64,000 bases of DNA, from assembly GCA_022494885.1 (NCBI GenBank), contig JAGVSM010001655.1, positions 1 to 64,000 of the forward strand. The letters are read 5' to 3'. Source of the DNA: Micrasema longulum. Taxonomy: Eukaryota > Arthropoda > Insecta > Trichoptera > Brachycentridae. Both the position numbers and the translations under genes were made by a program. Shown in pieces: positions 44,781-54,904 of the stretch (the first letter of the stretch is position 1; each line of letters starts with the position of its first letter). The notes below the pieces were generated by a model that worked only from the letters and a program-made list of their open reading frames with translations, was not told the DNA's origin and searched no databases.

Positions 44781-44789
44781 ACATGATAT

Positions 44790-45250
44790 TGCTTTAATTT
44801 ATTTATTTTACAGAAACAAACAGTCAACAATGACATAATAACATTAAAAAAACGGTTTAAAGACAGACCAGCGAAGTTTCTAAATAAAAATTACACATAT
44901 TTACATTGTGGTACAACAAAAGGGTGTATTTATGTGTATTTGAATGAAAGTAAGTGTAGAGGTGTTTTTGTGTGTATTTTTGTGGGAGTAGGTATTCAGG
45001 TGTGTGTAAGCGTGAGCATCATTAAATAGCAAGTGGGAACATATCGCAGCCAGAAAGAATGAGTATTTTTAAATAAATTTAGAGGCATGTTTAATATATC
45101 AATATATGAAAAAAACATTGTACTTTGAGCAAGAACGGTAGAGGAAAGAGTGGTTTAAGGATTTACAAGTCAGTTGCATATTTTTTAAAGAATTTTTGGA
45201 ACAGATCTACATAAAAGTTGAGCGAATAATATTTCAATTTAAAAAAAATC
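44790..45250 (-). mobile_element. LINE 3' UTR, minus strand
   Basis: T-rich start (AATTTATTTATTTTACAG), then GAAACAAACAGTCAACAATG and AGACCAGCGAAGTTTC, related to 48142-48260 (GGAAACAAACAGTACAG, AGACCAGTGAAGTTTC) in the same orientation. A faint C-terminal reading (DILNMPLNLFKN) may occur at about 45110-45060. Confidence 0.5.
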
Positions 45251-45325
45251 CAAACCGATCAGTTTTACATTACCGCTTTGTAACCTAACATTTCGTAACG
45301 CTCAGACGCAGATATTATCTGGGGT

Positions 45326-45404
45326 GATATTCCAAACGCTTTCTTGGCCGTAGAAAACACTTTTAAAACTGTTTTCTACGGCCACGAGAGCGGTTCAGAA
45401 TAGC
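45326..45404. mobile_element. Palindromic MITE, ATTCTGAAC family
   Basis: Arms GATATTCCAAACGCTTTCTT...CTACGGCC-type: TTGGCCGTAGAAAACA at 45344 pairs with GTTTTCTACGGCCAC at 45371, and the outer CCAAACGC pairs with GCGGTTC. Reverse-oriented relative of 17056-17160. Confidence 0.65.
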
Positions 45405-45409
45405 AACGC

Positions 45410-46375
45410 TAGACAACACTCAGTACAATAACACATCATTTTTTTTTTTAAATTGACATTTTTATTGCCGGTAATCTTAATGTTTTCATGAGCGGTTATC
45501 TTTTTGTTAAGTTTTTCTACCTCAAAACTACTTATTTTAGGAGCTAGTGTGGTTAATTCCAAATTTTTCAGAATTATTTTTTGGGGAATCCGATACTTAC
45601 CTATTTTCATTTTTTAGACCTTTTTCGGGATGTTTATTCCCGAACATTTGAGGACCTTCTTTTTTATGTAGAGGATATAATCAATTGGTTAAGTTATGTA
45701 AGTAATAAAGGTTTATCGTCATCGGTTATGCGCTTCACTATTCCACACGATCTTGTTCATGTTAGGAAAATATTAATGAGAGAGCATAAGGTACGCGCTC
45801 TTTTCAATGGCTATGTTGATGACTTTCTGAGTTTATCGTCAGTACGATAAGTAACGTCGCCGTGTGATACATTTTATGCCTCGTAGGTACATTTCAAGGG
45901 TCGGAATTGAAAATAGGCGAAGGTTATAAAAAAATCTGTAGAAAACATATCAGGTTAGCTCAGCGCCGAATAAGCCAAACTAAATTAAAATAAAGTAAAA
46001 ATAAGGTAAAATTAAAAACAAGTAAAAATTAAGTAGAATTAAATTATAAGCAAACATATTGGGTACTGTATATTCTTACTAGATATAGTAAATACCTGTT
46101 CTGAGGTAGACAGCATTTTTTTTAGAGATGTCTTAAAATAATTAATGCAAAATTAAATAATACATAAAAATACGATAATTTTTCAAAAAATTATGAAACT
46201 AAAAAATCAAAACAAAATATGTGCAACTGAAAAATTATATGAAACTGAAAAAAATTATATACAGAAAAAAAAATCATTAAAAGGTATAAACCGATAGAAA
46301 GTAACAAATTTGTAAACTAACATTTAAAAATTAAAAAATAACACACTGACAAATAAAAGTATATCACACAAAAAC
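45410..46375. other. Two opposing open frames of unknown nature
   Basis: A plus frame 45581-45850 (89 codons, with FEDLLFYVEDIINWLSYVSN) and a minus frame 45395-45610 (71 codons) are not recognised. Either may be a fragment of a mobile-element protein. 45860-46375 is AT-rich without features. Confidence 0.25.
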
Positions 46376-46379
46376 TCTT

Positions 46380-46760
46380 AATGACTGCTCCAACCGGCTC
46401 TATCACATTTTTAAAATCCACTCTTTTGTACCAATTTTAAATTTAGTAGTTTAATAGTTTCCAGCAAAGCATAATATTTCTTGTGGGAGCATATTGTATA
46501 TACGGGGGCCTGTAAAAATTGGATGCCTTTGGGAAAAATAAGTTTTCATATGGGGAATATTTATTTTCTTTTCAGTTTTAAATCAGGACTTTTAGTATGA
46601 GTGACGATGAGCGAAGCTTTGTTTCTACTAATGCCTTCTGAAATTGTCTTTATAAACATTTGACTTACATTTAATACATTGGCTTTACGAAATAATGGTT
46701 CTGATTCACAACGGGAAAAATCACATTTATCATATTTGATAGATTGATGATTAGGTAACT
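46380..46760 (-). pseudogene. Jockey-type LINE C-terminal fragment
   Basis: On the minus strand, after several frame changes: RNKASLIVTHTKSPDLKLK (46640-46580), then IYNMLPQEILCFAGNY and FKIGTKEWILKM (about 46510-46410), fitting the 'YN.LP.EI......FK' tail. Dead. Confidence 0.45.
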
Positions 46761-46829
46761 ACACCTTTACTAATTTTATTGATTTATCCTCTTTGACCTA
46801 AAAAATACGCTTATTTTAATCGTCACTGT

Positions 46830-46863
46830 TTTTAGTATATACAAATGTTTGTATATACTAAAA
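46830..46863. repeat. Perfect 16-bp hairpin
   Basis: TTTAGTATATACAAA (46831-46845) and TTTGTATATACTAAA (46848-46862) are separated by two bases, plus one further pair. Possibly a minimal foldback. The following 46890-46970 ends in AATAAAAAAGGTAAATAAAT, a LINE-like tail. Confidence 0.7.
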
Positions 46864-47218
46864 TTTCCACACTATTAGGGGAAGAAACGTTATTATTAAT
46901 TATGTATGTACCAACTATTTTGTATTTAATACTTATTTTGTCAATAAAAAAGGTAAATAAATAAATATCAAGTAATAATAATCTTTGTTTCAAAAAGAAA
47001 ATATTATAATAACCGTCAAAACCGTTTTATATTCAATTTGCGTCAAATTCAACAGAAAAAATAACCATTAATGTAAAATTGTGCTCTCGGTTTTATGTGC
47101 TGCCGTAAAATTTTATAGCATAAACCAAACTATTGTATTCCGGTTCATATCAAATTGAGATCAATGATCCAATACATAAGGCACGCTATTACCCGTCTGC
47201 AAATCTTACTCATGAATG

Positions 47219-47424
47219 GCGGCCTCCGTGGTGTAGTGGTCAAGACGCTTGACTCACAGACGGAAGGTTCCGGGTTCGATTCCCGGTGAGAACACAAAAA
47301 AAATATATGTGATTTTTCTCAAGCCTGGGTGTTCTGTGATGTAATTCACCGCTGTAATTGGGCCTCCTGGCCTGTTGTGGTGCAAAAATAAAATAAATAA
47401 AATAAATAAAAATAAATAAAAAAC
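47219..47424 (+). mobile_element. tRNA-derived SINE, second family
   Basis: It differs from 41811-42001 at only a handful of positions (for example AGACGG for AGATGG, GGCCTCCTGGCC for GGCCTCTTGGTC) plus the A-run after the head. Long A/T tail of AAATA repeats. Head, B box and body as there. Confidence 0.85.
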
Positions 47425-47519
47425 CGAATTCTCAAAGAAATGCTCAGAAAGTTACTTTTTTACTCTTACAAAACTGTAGGTATATTGAATTCTATTGACA
47501 AATATTTTACACGGATGTA

Positions 47520-47640
47520 TAATGTTTTGAGAGGGGAATATAAAACCTGATAATTTACAGGGCTTATGACTTGTCATTAGTTTATTCAAGTGATAAATTT
47601 ACACATCATTATTTTTGCTTTTTTTTATTATTCCATTTGT
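47520..47640 (+). repeat. Repeat X copy 4, internally deleted
   Basis: TGTTTTGAGAGGGGAATATA, TTTACAGGGCTTATGACTTG, TCATTAGTTTATTCAAGTG and TTTACACATCATT follow X order, with the CCCCTAGGGAG section missing. Confidence 0.5.
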
Positions 47641-47734
47641 TGAATTTTGTAGTTTAAGCGAGGCTTACGATTAATAAGAAATTGAAAAATTTCGAGTCAA
47701 ACAACATAAACCATAAAATCCGCAAGCAATTTGT

Positions 47735-48140
47735 CAAATATTTGTGTATGGAGTATGGAGCATATTGATGTTCGGCTGTAAGACATGGTGCCTTACCGAA
47801 AGAGACAGAAAAAGACTAGAGGCCTTGAAGATGTGGTGCTACAGAAGAATATTAGGAATTCCCTGGAGAAACCATATCAATAATGGTGAGGTTCTCATAA
47901 AAATCGAAGAAGGGAGGCACTTCATCAAAATCATATCAGTGAGGCGAGCCCAATGTATTGGCCATATTATGCGCCATGAGAGTCTCCCGCATGACATATT
48001 AGAGGAATGATTGAGGGAACAAATCATAGAGGGCGCTCCCGATGGGAGTTTTTTAGAACATGTGTGCAAGGACTTGAGCTGCGCCTCATACGTTGAGCTG
48101 AACAGGGCTGCAGAGAATAGAGCCCAGGAGAGGACGAGAT
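47735..48140 (+). pseudogene. RTE-type LINE, RT C-terminal region
   Basis: Reads LMFGCKTWCLTERDRKRLEA, KMWCYRRILGIPWRNHINN, EVLIKIEEGRHFIKI, RRAQCIGHIMRHESLP, an in-frame stop at 48008, then GAPDGSFLEHVCKDLSCASY and LNRAAENRAQER. This is the domain after the RT palm in RTE/craft-like LINEs ('YG.E.W.LT......L..FE..C.R..L.I.W.D..TN..V'). It is cut at 48140 by the tail of a minus-strand element. Confidence 0.85.
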
Positions 48141-48141
48141 T

Positions 48142-48262
48142 TTATTTTATTTTTATTTATTTTCTTTTATTTAGGAAACAAACAGTACAGTTACAAAGTT
48201 TCATATTTTACACAATTAGACTTAACTCTAAAAGACCAGTGAAGTTTCCTTATTATAAATCA
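48142..48262 (-). mobile_element. LINE 3' tail inserted after the RTE fragment
   Basis: A T-rich run (ATTTTATTTTATTTTTATTT) and GGAAACAAACAGTACAG, related to 44790. It interrupts the RTE reading frame at its last residues, so it postdates it or replaced its end. Confidence 0.5.
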
Positions 48263-48264
48263 AT

Positions 48265-49015
48265 TATATGTAAGGTTAATTATGAAAGTATAAAAAAGAG
48301 AGAAAAAAGAAAAACATAAGTGAAAGTTGTTTAAAAACTAAAATTAAGGTTAAAAACATAAATTTTAAAGTTTGTTCTTTGTAGTGAGTATTTACAAATG
48401 GAAATAATATTAAAAATGAAGAAAATTTGTGAGAGTAATTAAAAATTAAGAATTGAAATAAAGAATGAAAAACATGCTCAGATGTAAAAATAAAATATAA
48501 TAGTAATGACATTTAAAAAAAAAAAAGGAAAAACATAAATATACACATACATATTTTAAGGGATTCAAAGAAACAATGAGAAGAATCTTTAAGTGAAATA
48601 TAATACAATAAATTTAAGTCAATTTAAAAAACATCTTCAAAATTAATGACGCATTATAGTTAGAGCAGCAATATATTGATTTTATAAACATATATAATAT
48701 AAGTAATTAAAAGTAGTTTAAAAGTATAAAAACATGCCAATGCAGCAGAGAAAAAAGAAAGAATAAAGAAAGAATAACAAGTATAGCAAGTAATCTTTAA
48801 AATTTGAAAATGCGGAACTTTCCTGGAAACCGATCCCCAGGATTGAAACAGCGAAGTAGAAAATGCGTTTCAAAAATAGGAAATCATGATCGATGGGGGT
48901 AAAATGCTACTGATAACTATTTTTAATCATATTTGTTTTTCTCATCCGCTGCTAAGCGGAGCATGTAGCGGAAGTGTTTATACAACTTTTTCATACTATT
49001 TCGAGTATTTTTCTA
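48265..49015. other. No gene recognised
   Basis: A-rich; may be the UTR of the minus-strand element at 48142. The minus frame 48276-48512 is low complexity. Confidence 0.3.
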
Positions 49016-49021
49016 TTTTTA

Positions 49022-49222
49022 ATTTTATTTATTTATATGTTTATTTCCAAAAAATACAAATATCACGTATCCCAAACTCTATGAGGCCAAGGGCCCTGCG
49101 TTGAGTTGGGATACAACAAAATGGAAAGTGGAAGCACGTATATAATTAAATAATAGCAAAAAATGCAAATCAAATATCATTACATAAACATATATATTTT
49201 AAAGGGCATCTGGACAACATTT
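49022..49222 (-). mobile_element. LINE 3' end, inverted partner of 50702-50925
   Basis: AACTCTATGAGGCCAAGGGC and CTGCGTTGAGTTGGGATAC, then TAAACATATATATTTTAAAG and GGCATCTGGACAAC, are the reverse complement of the plus copy with about 85% identity by eye. Confidence 0.65.
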
Positions 49223-49239
49223 TCAGTAAAACAGATATA

Positions 49240-49480
49240 TATGGCGAGAATGAACTGTAACGTAGGACAAAGACGACCAAGAAAGAAGTGGCATGCAGAT
49301 AAACTTAAATATTAAGTCTAGTCAAGTCAAAAGCAGACACAACCGAAGGGCGTGTATGGCAAGGTGTACGAATGTGAAAGAAACTAGGAATGTATGTCAG
49401 GATAGACGTGTGTGGGGATCCATCTTCTCTGCTTACCCCTACAGAGAAATGGTGTGATATTAGCAGTAGTAGTAGTCGTC
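49240..49480 (+). pseudogene. RTE-type LINE C-terminus
   Basis: Reads NCNVGQRRPRKKWHADKL, a short shift, then HNRRACMARCTNVKETRN and VCQDRRVWGSIFSAYPYREM, stop at about 49459. Ends in a (TAG)n-type repeat at 49460-49475. Same C-terminus as 62945-63100. Confidence 0.75.
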
Positions 49481-49484
49481 AAAG

Positions 49485-49922
49485 ATTCTGGTTCACTTTC
49501 ACACACATACCTGTATTCTTCATCCCCCCGGATACGGAAAAAAAGTGTTCTCTCTTTAAATAAAAGCTGCATTTTTATTCAATGCACCATACCATACCGA
49601 ACGGATTACAGCACAGCGGATGAAGCGGATAAATTTTGCGCGGGAAAATTGAGTGATGGCGGAAGGAAACCGGAAACCGGAAGCACGTGAACTCGGAAGA
49701 AAAGAAAATTGAAATAAAAAAATAACAAGACAATGTCGGACGTCCTATGCACTAAAGAAAGAAGCATGACAAGTATTCAATTTTATTAACCATGTCTTTG
49801 AACTCGTGTTTTATTTAATTGAAAATGTTTTAAAAAAAAACTATATTGTCTCTTTATTTACATGCAGCGGTGGAAAGGGCACTGCATTTTTACTCCCAAT
49901 ATTTATTGAGTTTTTTTTAAAG
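49485..49922. other. No feature recognised
   Basis: Includes a GC-richer patch at 49600-49690; no frame with a known domain. Confidence 0.35.
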
Positions 49923-49927
49923 TTCCT

Positions 49928-50350
49928 AATGACTACCTAAGACACAGGAATCTTAAGCTGTTTTATCTTCCTGCTTGCAGAACCAACCTGCCGATGGTAA
50001 TGCTAGTAGGAGGAGCAATGTGTTTATTCAACCGTAGCTCTTCGGATATCGACATCTTTCATATTACTAAAAAAAAGTTCAGAGGATAGCATCCTTTTTC
50101 TTTGATGGCTGGGTATTTTCATTTGACCATGTTTGTATATTTAAATTTAAGGATATTTTTTTCGTATTATGTATGCCTTGAAATATTTTTGTAATGTACA
50201 TAAACGTATAAGATAAAGAAATTGAAATTGAAATATCACAATTTTTTCCCATTTATATTTTATTGCAATTTTTTTTCCGTGTTATGTGTGCTTTGAACAT
50301 ATTTTTGTAATGTACATATACGTATTAAAATAAATAAATTGAAATTGAAA
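49928..50350 (+). mobile_element. J1 jockey-like LINE 3' end with duplicated tail
   Basis: From 49928 to the stop at 50089 the frame is intact: RHRNLKLFYLPACRTNLPMV, MLVGGAMCLFNRSSSDIDIF, HITKKKFRG. The UTR ends AAGAAATTGAAATTGAAAT at about 50233, then a second, similar tail (TTATGTGTGCTTTGAACATA, TTTTTGTAATGTACATATAC, AAATTGAAATTGAAATAA) ends at about 50353. The last ~100 bases are therefore present twice. Confidence 0.75.
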
Positions 50351-50354
50351 TAAA

Positions 50355-50590
50355 TGCAGCGTATCTTGATTTGTCTTACACTTCAGGTCCAGTCTATGAA
50401 ATATCAGGGTTAAAATTATAATGTTTGCATTAATATTTCACGTCAATCTTGCCAAGCATCGAACCATATGCATTTTATGCAAGTTAATACATCAAGCATT
50501 CCCTTTCCGATCTTAATGATGCATAGAAAAATCCATTGGTACACCAATCGCAGCGTATCTTAATATTTTTTGTAACATGAAGGTAATACA
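50355..50590 (-). mobile_element. Two SINE fragments in series, minus strand
   Basis: First: GCAGCGTATCTTGATTTGTC, TACACTTCAGGTCCAGTC and CAAGCATCGAACCATATGC (B-box region). Second: CATTCCCTTTCCGATC, CCAATCGCAGCGTATCTTAA and GTAACATGAAGGTAATA. Both are reversed bodies of the 18374/24741 type. Confidence 0.6.
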
Positions 50591-50599
50591 ACAAAAACA

Positions 50600-50925
50600 A
50601 AAGCCATTTTCAAGAGGAGTGTACAAGTCTGGATGTTGTCTAAGGGAAGAGACCATTGCAGAAGACTGCTGCGAGATATTGCATACATTTATATACGATT
50701 AAGTGTGTTGTTCAGATGCCCTTTGAAATATATATATGTTTATGTAATGATATTTAATTTTTGCTATTATTTAATGCTATTATTTAATTAAGTACGTGCT
50801 TTCACTATCCATTATGTTGTATTCCAATTCAACACAGGGCCCTTGGTCTCATAGAGTTTGGCATACGTTATTATTGTATTTTTTGTGCTACGTATGTATT
50901 TGTATAAATGAATAAAATATATATA
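50600..50925 (+). mobile_element. LINE 3' end, inverted partner of 49022-49222
   Basis: GTTCAGATGCCCTTTGAAAT, GGCCCTTGGTCTCATAGAG and GTATTTTTTGTGCTACG, ending AATGAATAAAATATATATAC. A third copy piece is at 9590-9690. Confidence 0.6.
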
Positions 50926-50939
50926 CAGATATATATATT

Positions 50940-51408
50940 TATATATAAAATATGATCAGTCTAAGGGACTTATGAAACATTCGAATGTATATATCCCTCG
51001 ATTGAACGCGAACAGAATAAGGTGTCGAAAATGCGCACTTTCGCCTACTTGACATTCCGTTTTGAAGGCTTGTAATCAAATAAAATAATGAATGTAACGT
51101 AAAAACAAACACAATAACTTGCAGAGCAGGAAATTTTATTTCGAATAACGTAATAAAACTATAAAAAGTTTTGGTGCTCATTTTTAAATTTCTAAAAAAA
51201 CGTACACACTTCAAGTTAACACCTAGTAGAGTAAAATATTTATTTGTTATTTTTTTAACATCTTTTTTTAATGTTGTGTGCAAATAATTTATTTTTATTT
51301 CAAAACTGTTGTTCTTCCTAAATAAATAAAATAAGATGTATAGTGTTTGTTCATTGAATTACATTAATATTAAAACTACAACAAAATAATTCTAAATTTT
51401 TTGCTGGC
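50940..51408. other. No gene recognised
   Basis: A 114-codon minus frame (50939-51283) is AT-rich and lacks any known motif. CTGTTGTTCTTCCTAAATAA at 51306 resembles the tail words at 54870 and 63495. Confidence 0.3.
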
Positions 51409-51412
51409 AAAC

Positions 51413-51715
51413 CAGCCAATGATTGGTCACAACAACAAACCATCATGCCGTTTCACTGTTAGGGTAGGCAGAGAGAATAGAACGCCACATAACTCTATCT
51501 TTGCGTTTCCTCTACATTCATACATCTTCTCATGCACGCGCGCCGATTATTCTGACTTTTGATATGTCCATTTTCAAATATTTGTTGGATTTGGTTATGC
51601 CATTTCTTTCTCGGTCTTCCTCCATTTTTGCATAAATCAACATTCGCATTGTAAATATTGTTAGGCGTTCTTTTGCTGTCCATTCGCTCTACATTCCAAA
51701 CCACCGCAGAGCTCC
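51413..51715 (-). pseudogene. RTE-type LINE C-terminus
   Basis: The minus frame 51704-51495 reads MVWNVERMDSKRTPNNIYN, then GGRPRKKWHNQIQQIF and NRRACMRRCMNVEETQR, stop; a one-base shift gives KDRVMWRSILSAYPNSETA and a stop. GGRPR..W and MNVEEA..VC.DR..WRS...AYP are hallmark residues of the RTE end. Close to 25919-26045. Confidence 0.8.
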
Positions 51716-51744
51716 TTTCTTGATTTTGTCGATAATGCTTATCT

Positions 51745-51945
51745 CAGCCTTGCATAATGTACGTATCTCAACATTGACAATGACAGGTCACAAGCCCTGT
51801 AAATACCTAGACTAACATATTTACTTCTTGAAAATGTTTTCCCTTTCTTGTGCATAAAATTTAGTCCTTAATAACTCCCTAGGGAAAAAATCGTCTGCAG
51901 ACATTCGGACATACTCAAAACATTGTCGACAAAATAATTCACTGA
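51745..51945 (-). repeat. Repeat X copy 5
   Basis: In reverse complement: TTTTGAGTATGTCCGAATGT, CTGCAGACG, CCCTAGGGAGTTATTAAG, AAAACATTTTCAAG, GTCTAGGTATTTACAGGGCT and CCTGTCATTG. Confidence 0.6.
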
Positions 51946-51949
51946 AATT

Positions 51950-52220
51950 ATTTAAAGGTGTCAGTAATTTGTACTTTCGTTTTTATTTTTTGTAAGATGC
52001 AGAAGACAAAGTTCAGCTTTTATTAATATAGAAAGTTCCGTGAATTGAATTTACTTCCGAGTGCACGTTCAAGTGAGTTAATTATTCCATAAATTTACAG
52101 GTATCTCTATTTATGTACATATATTATGTCCGTTCACTTATTATAATAAAAAATATATATTTCATAGGATACATAAAGGGAACTCTCGCAATATAATTTA
52201 AATAAGTGTAGGTAGTAGGT
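51950..52220. other. No feature recognised
   Basis: AT-rich flank of the hAT-like element. Confidence 0.35.
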
Positions 52221-52222
52221 AG

Positions 52223-53005
52223 CAGTGGCGAATGGTGATTTTATTTACAGATAAGCTAAAAAAAATATCATATATTTGTACCTACATAGAAGGTACATAA
52301 TATAATGTAGGTAATATATACTTTAAAATAATATTTTTCTGTGATTCTGGGTGATAAAACATTTCTCATCCATGAAATTAACTCAAACTATGTACTTTCG
52401 TGATATATTATAATATATATATTATCCATTACTTTAATATATAATTCATTAAAAAATAAATAAAAAATACCACTACGAATTCAGTCGATATTAGGTATTT
52501 AATTGAAATATCAACCGGTCGCATTGTTCTAGTAATTAATAGTGCTAAAAACGGCCGCGTAAAGCGCTTTATGTCCTGCAATATGTCGCATGAAAGTAAT
52601 TATGGTCTTATGTCTAAAGTATCATCTCAAAGAAAAATAGTCCTTAAGAAACAATGTTTGAAATACTATTTTCCAAATCAAGAATCTTCAAATAATTTGT
52701 GTAATCTGCAAATTTAATATAGGAGAAAAAACCCGCACTGGGGTTAATACATTAAAAAAATAATATACTTATTTTGAAAATAAGCTGGAATAATCGGCTA
52801 GTTTCTTGGCTCACTTTATTAAAAATTATATTTATATTAGGATAAAAATACAAACGGTGGAAATTATTTAAAATAAATGTTAGTTATTTATTTGTTTTTC
52901 TGTATTTTCTGTATTTTTCTGTAAAGTTACAATAAAACATTACAATGGTTAGTCAACTATAATGGTAAGCTGCGCATAATCGCTTCTATACACGGTTCGC
53001 GCCTG
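52223..53005 (+). mobile_element. Non-autonomous hAT-like element, copy 2
   Basis: Left end CAGTGGCGAATGG, right end CGGTTCGCGCCTG. Flanking 8-mers GTAGGTAG (52215-52222) and GTGGGTAG (53006-53013) match at 7 of 8, a strong target-site duplication. Aligns throughout with 2022-2763, including AATGTTTGAAATACT and GAAAGTAATTATGGTCTTAT. An extra ~45-base AT-rich insertion near 52745 explains part of the length difference. No transposase. Confidence 0.7.
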
Positions 53006-53139
53006 GTGGGTAGAGACTAGTGGTTGATCTGAGATAAGTAGAGATGCTTTTTTGTCATCATAAATTTATTGGAATACGCACGCAAAAAATATTATATTTT
53101 CTTCTAGTCGTGGGCATTATGTTAATGATCATTTAATAT

Positions 53140-53640
53140 GCTAAGTGCGGCGTATTAAAACGAAAATCGCCTGGGCTTAATTAATACGAAGAATCTTTTG
53201 TCGGCGGGGTCATCTGGAGATTACCACTGCATTAGCCGACGATAAATAACAAAAATAAAATAAAAATTCAGTATCGTAAAATCATTCGTTCGATCGTGAT
53301 CACATCGAATGAACGTAGATTATTTGAAATGCGAGCCATCCCATAGCTACACGTGCGAGATTTGTGCTCTATCATTCTCTCAACTTACGTTTCAGGGGAC
53401 AATGTCCGAAGACCGTTGAGAAAGGAGGCCTTCTATATTAGCACATTGGCCGTATCAAAGATAACACCGTTCGTTATGTACAAAAAACCGACCCGAACTG
53501 TCGTGCGCCAAATACAATGCAATGAGAAAAACAGAGAACTTACCCGACATAGACGAAGAAAGAGATTTTCGGCTTTGATAGAAATTTCTCGAATGGTGAA
53601 ACAATTGGAATATCTATTGTAAGAGAAACCTTTTCAATCA
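53140..53640 (+). other. GC-richer stretch with a 89-codon frame
   Basis: Frame 53353-53622, basic and unrecognised (contains RHRRRKRFSALIEISRMVKQ). A pyrimidine-rich tract and TTTCAG at 53390-53395 could be a 3' splice site feeding this frame. The start ATG at 53353 has no special context. It could be a terminal exon of a host gene or chance. Confidence 0.25.
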
Positions 53641-53644
53641 GCAT

Positions 53645-54080
53645 GTTTTGAGGGCAAAGCTGGCTGCGATATAATTACATACAAGTCACTAATTCTTCTT
53701 CATGACTGCGTTTATGATTACTGGGGATCGTGACGAGACATTTTTTTACTCTGGAGAGAATATATTATATATAAACGTATTGTACCGAAGCCGTAATCAA
53801 GGCTCACAAGACGCTATTCTTAGAAATGTTTGCCATCTTTTAAAATGACTAAAAGCAATGACGGAATCTTACATTTTTAACGATTATTAAATGGTTGATT
53901 GATATAAAAATCAGCAAACAAAAATGCTGTCCACATTTCTTATACTGATTCTCAAAATATACGGTTTGTATTATATATTCGAACCTAAATCGATACATTT
54001 CAGATACATGTCATTTTACAGTAGTAATTCAAATATTTATTTTGATTCAATTTCATTTTCTTATAAACATGTTTGCAATT
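53645..54080. other. No feature recognised
   Basis: AT-rich; the 79-codon frame 53924-54163 runs into the palindromic element. Confidence 0.35.
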
Positions 54081-54084
54081 ATAA

Positions 54085-54462
54085 TACAGGGTGTTCTTTA
54101 AACCCTGTCACATCCGGAACCATTATGATCAGTATGGGCAACAAGACATATAAGCATACTTAAAAAAACATTTAGAACAAAGATTTTTTTTTAAATAAAA
54201 TATTTAAAAAAACAAATGGTTGCTTACTTCTGCAGGGAAGCAGCGAGGGGAGCGCGGTCGTGCGGTTGTCGGCGTATCAGACTCCTCCCTCCCTCCTCCT
54301 CGTTTCTCCCCTGCAGAAGTCAGCAACCATTTGCCTTTTTTGATATTTTATATTTTAAAATTTTATTCGTTCTAAAAATTTATTTTAATGTGCCAAAATG
54401 TCTTATTGCTCATACTGATCATCGTGGTTTTGGATGTGATAGAGTTTAATGAACACCCTGTA
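54085..54462. mobile_element. 378-bp palindromic mariner-type MITE
   Basis: It begins TACAGGGTGTTC and ends GAACACCCTGTA, with TA at both outer edges as for Tc1/mariner insertions. The arms pair imperfectly for about 150 bases each: GATCAGTATGGGCAACAAGA against TCTTATTGCTCATACTGATC, and AAATGGTTGCTTACTTCTGC against GCAGAAGTCAGCAACCATTT. The centre (54240-54300) is unusually GC-rich. The open frame at 54216-54449 lies within the palindrome and is not a gene. Confidence 0.8.
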
Positions 54463-54649
54463 TATGTTTACAACTAACAATAACAATTGAAAATAACAAC
54501 ATGACGTGTAAGTATATTGATGTCCAACAACAACTTATTTACAATATTATTATCTTTTTGAAACTTTTTAAAACACTGTAAAATGAAACATTTGTCAGTG
54601 TGTAATAAGTTTATGTTCCTTTAAATATGTTTATTTTATTATAATATCA

Positions 54650-54900
54650 AAATTTTGAATTGGTCAACTATATTATGAAAATCCCTCTCCTCCACTCCTC
54701 CACTCTATTTCCTCATCCCTTAACCTTCTTACGAGCACTTTTTTTTTCTCATGTCTTATATAATATATTATTTTTCTCTTTACTGTGTAACATGTTTTCT
54801 ATTTATATTTGTAAAAAAACTTTAACTCGATGTATGTACTATGTTTTATATTTTGCATTCTTTTATAAAACAACTGTTGTTTTTTCCTAATAAATAAAAA
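54650..54900 (+). mobile_element. LINE 3' UTR fragment
   Basis: Pyrimidine-rich start (CTCCTCCACTCCTCCACTC), then TTTTTCTCTTTACTGTG and ending TGTTGTTTTTTCCTAATAAA. The same end occurs at 63100-63530. The open frame across it is low complexity. Confidence 0.45.
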
Positions 54901-54904
54901 ACAA

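Noticed and set aside
50939..51283. 114-codon minus-strand frame
   Set aside because: AT-rich, no motif, average composition; chance frames of this length are expected in such DNA.
54216..54449. Open frame of 77 codons
   Set aside because: It lies within the 54085-54462 palindrome and crosses its GC-rich centre; no protein similarity.
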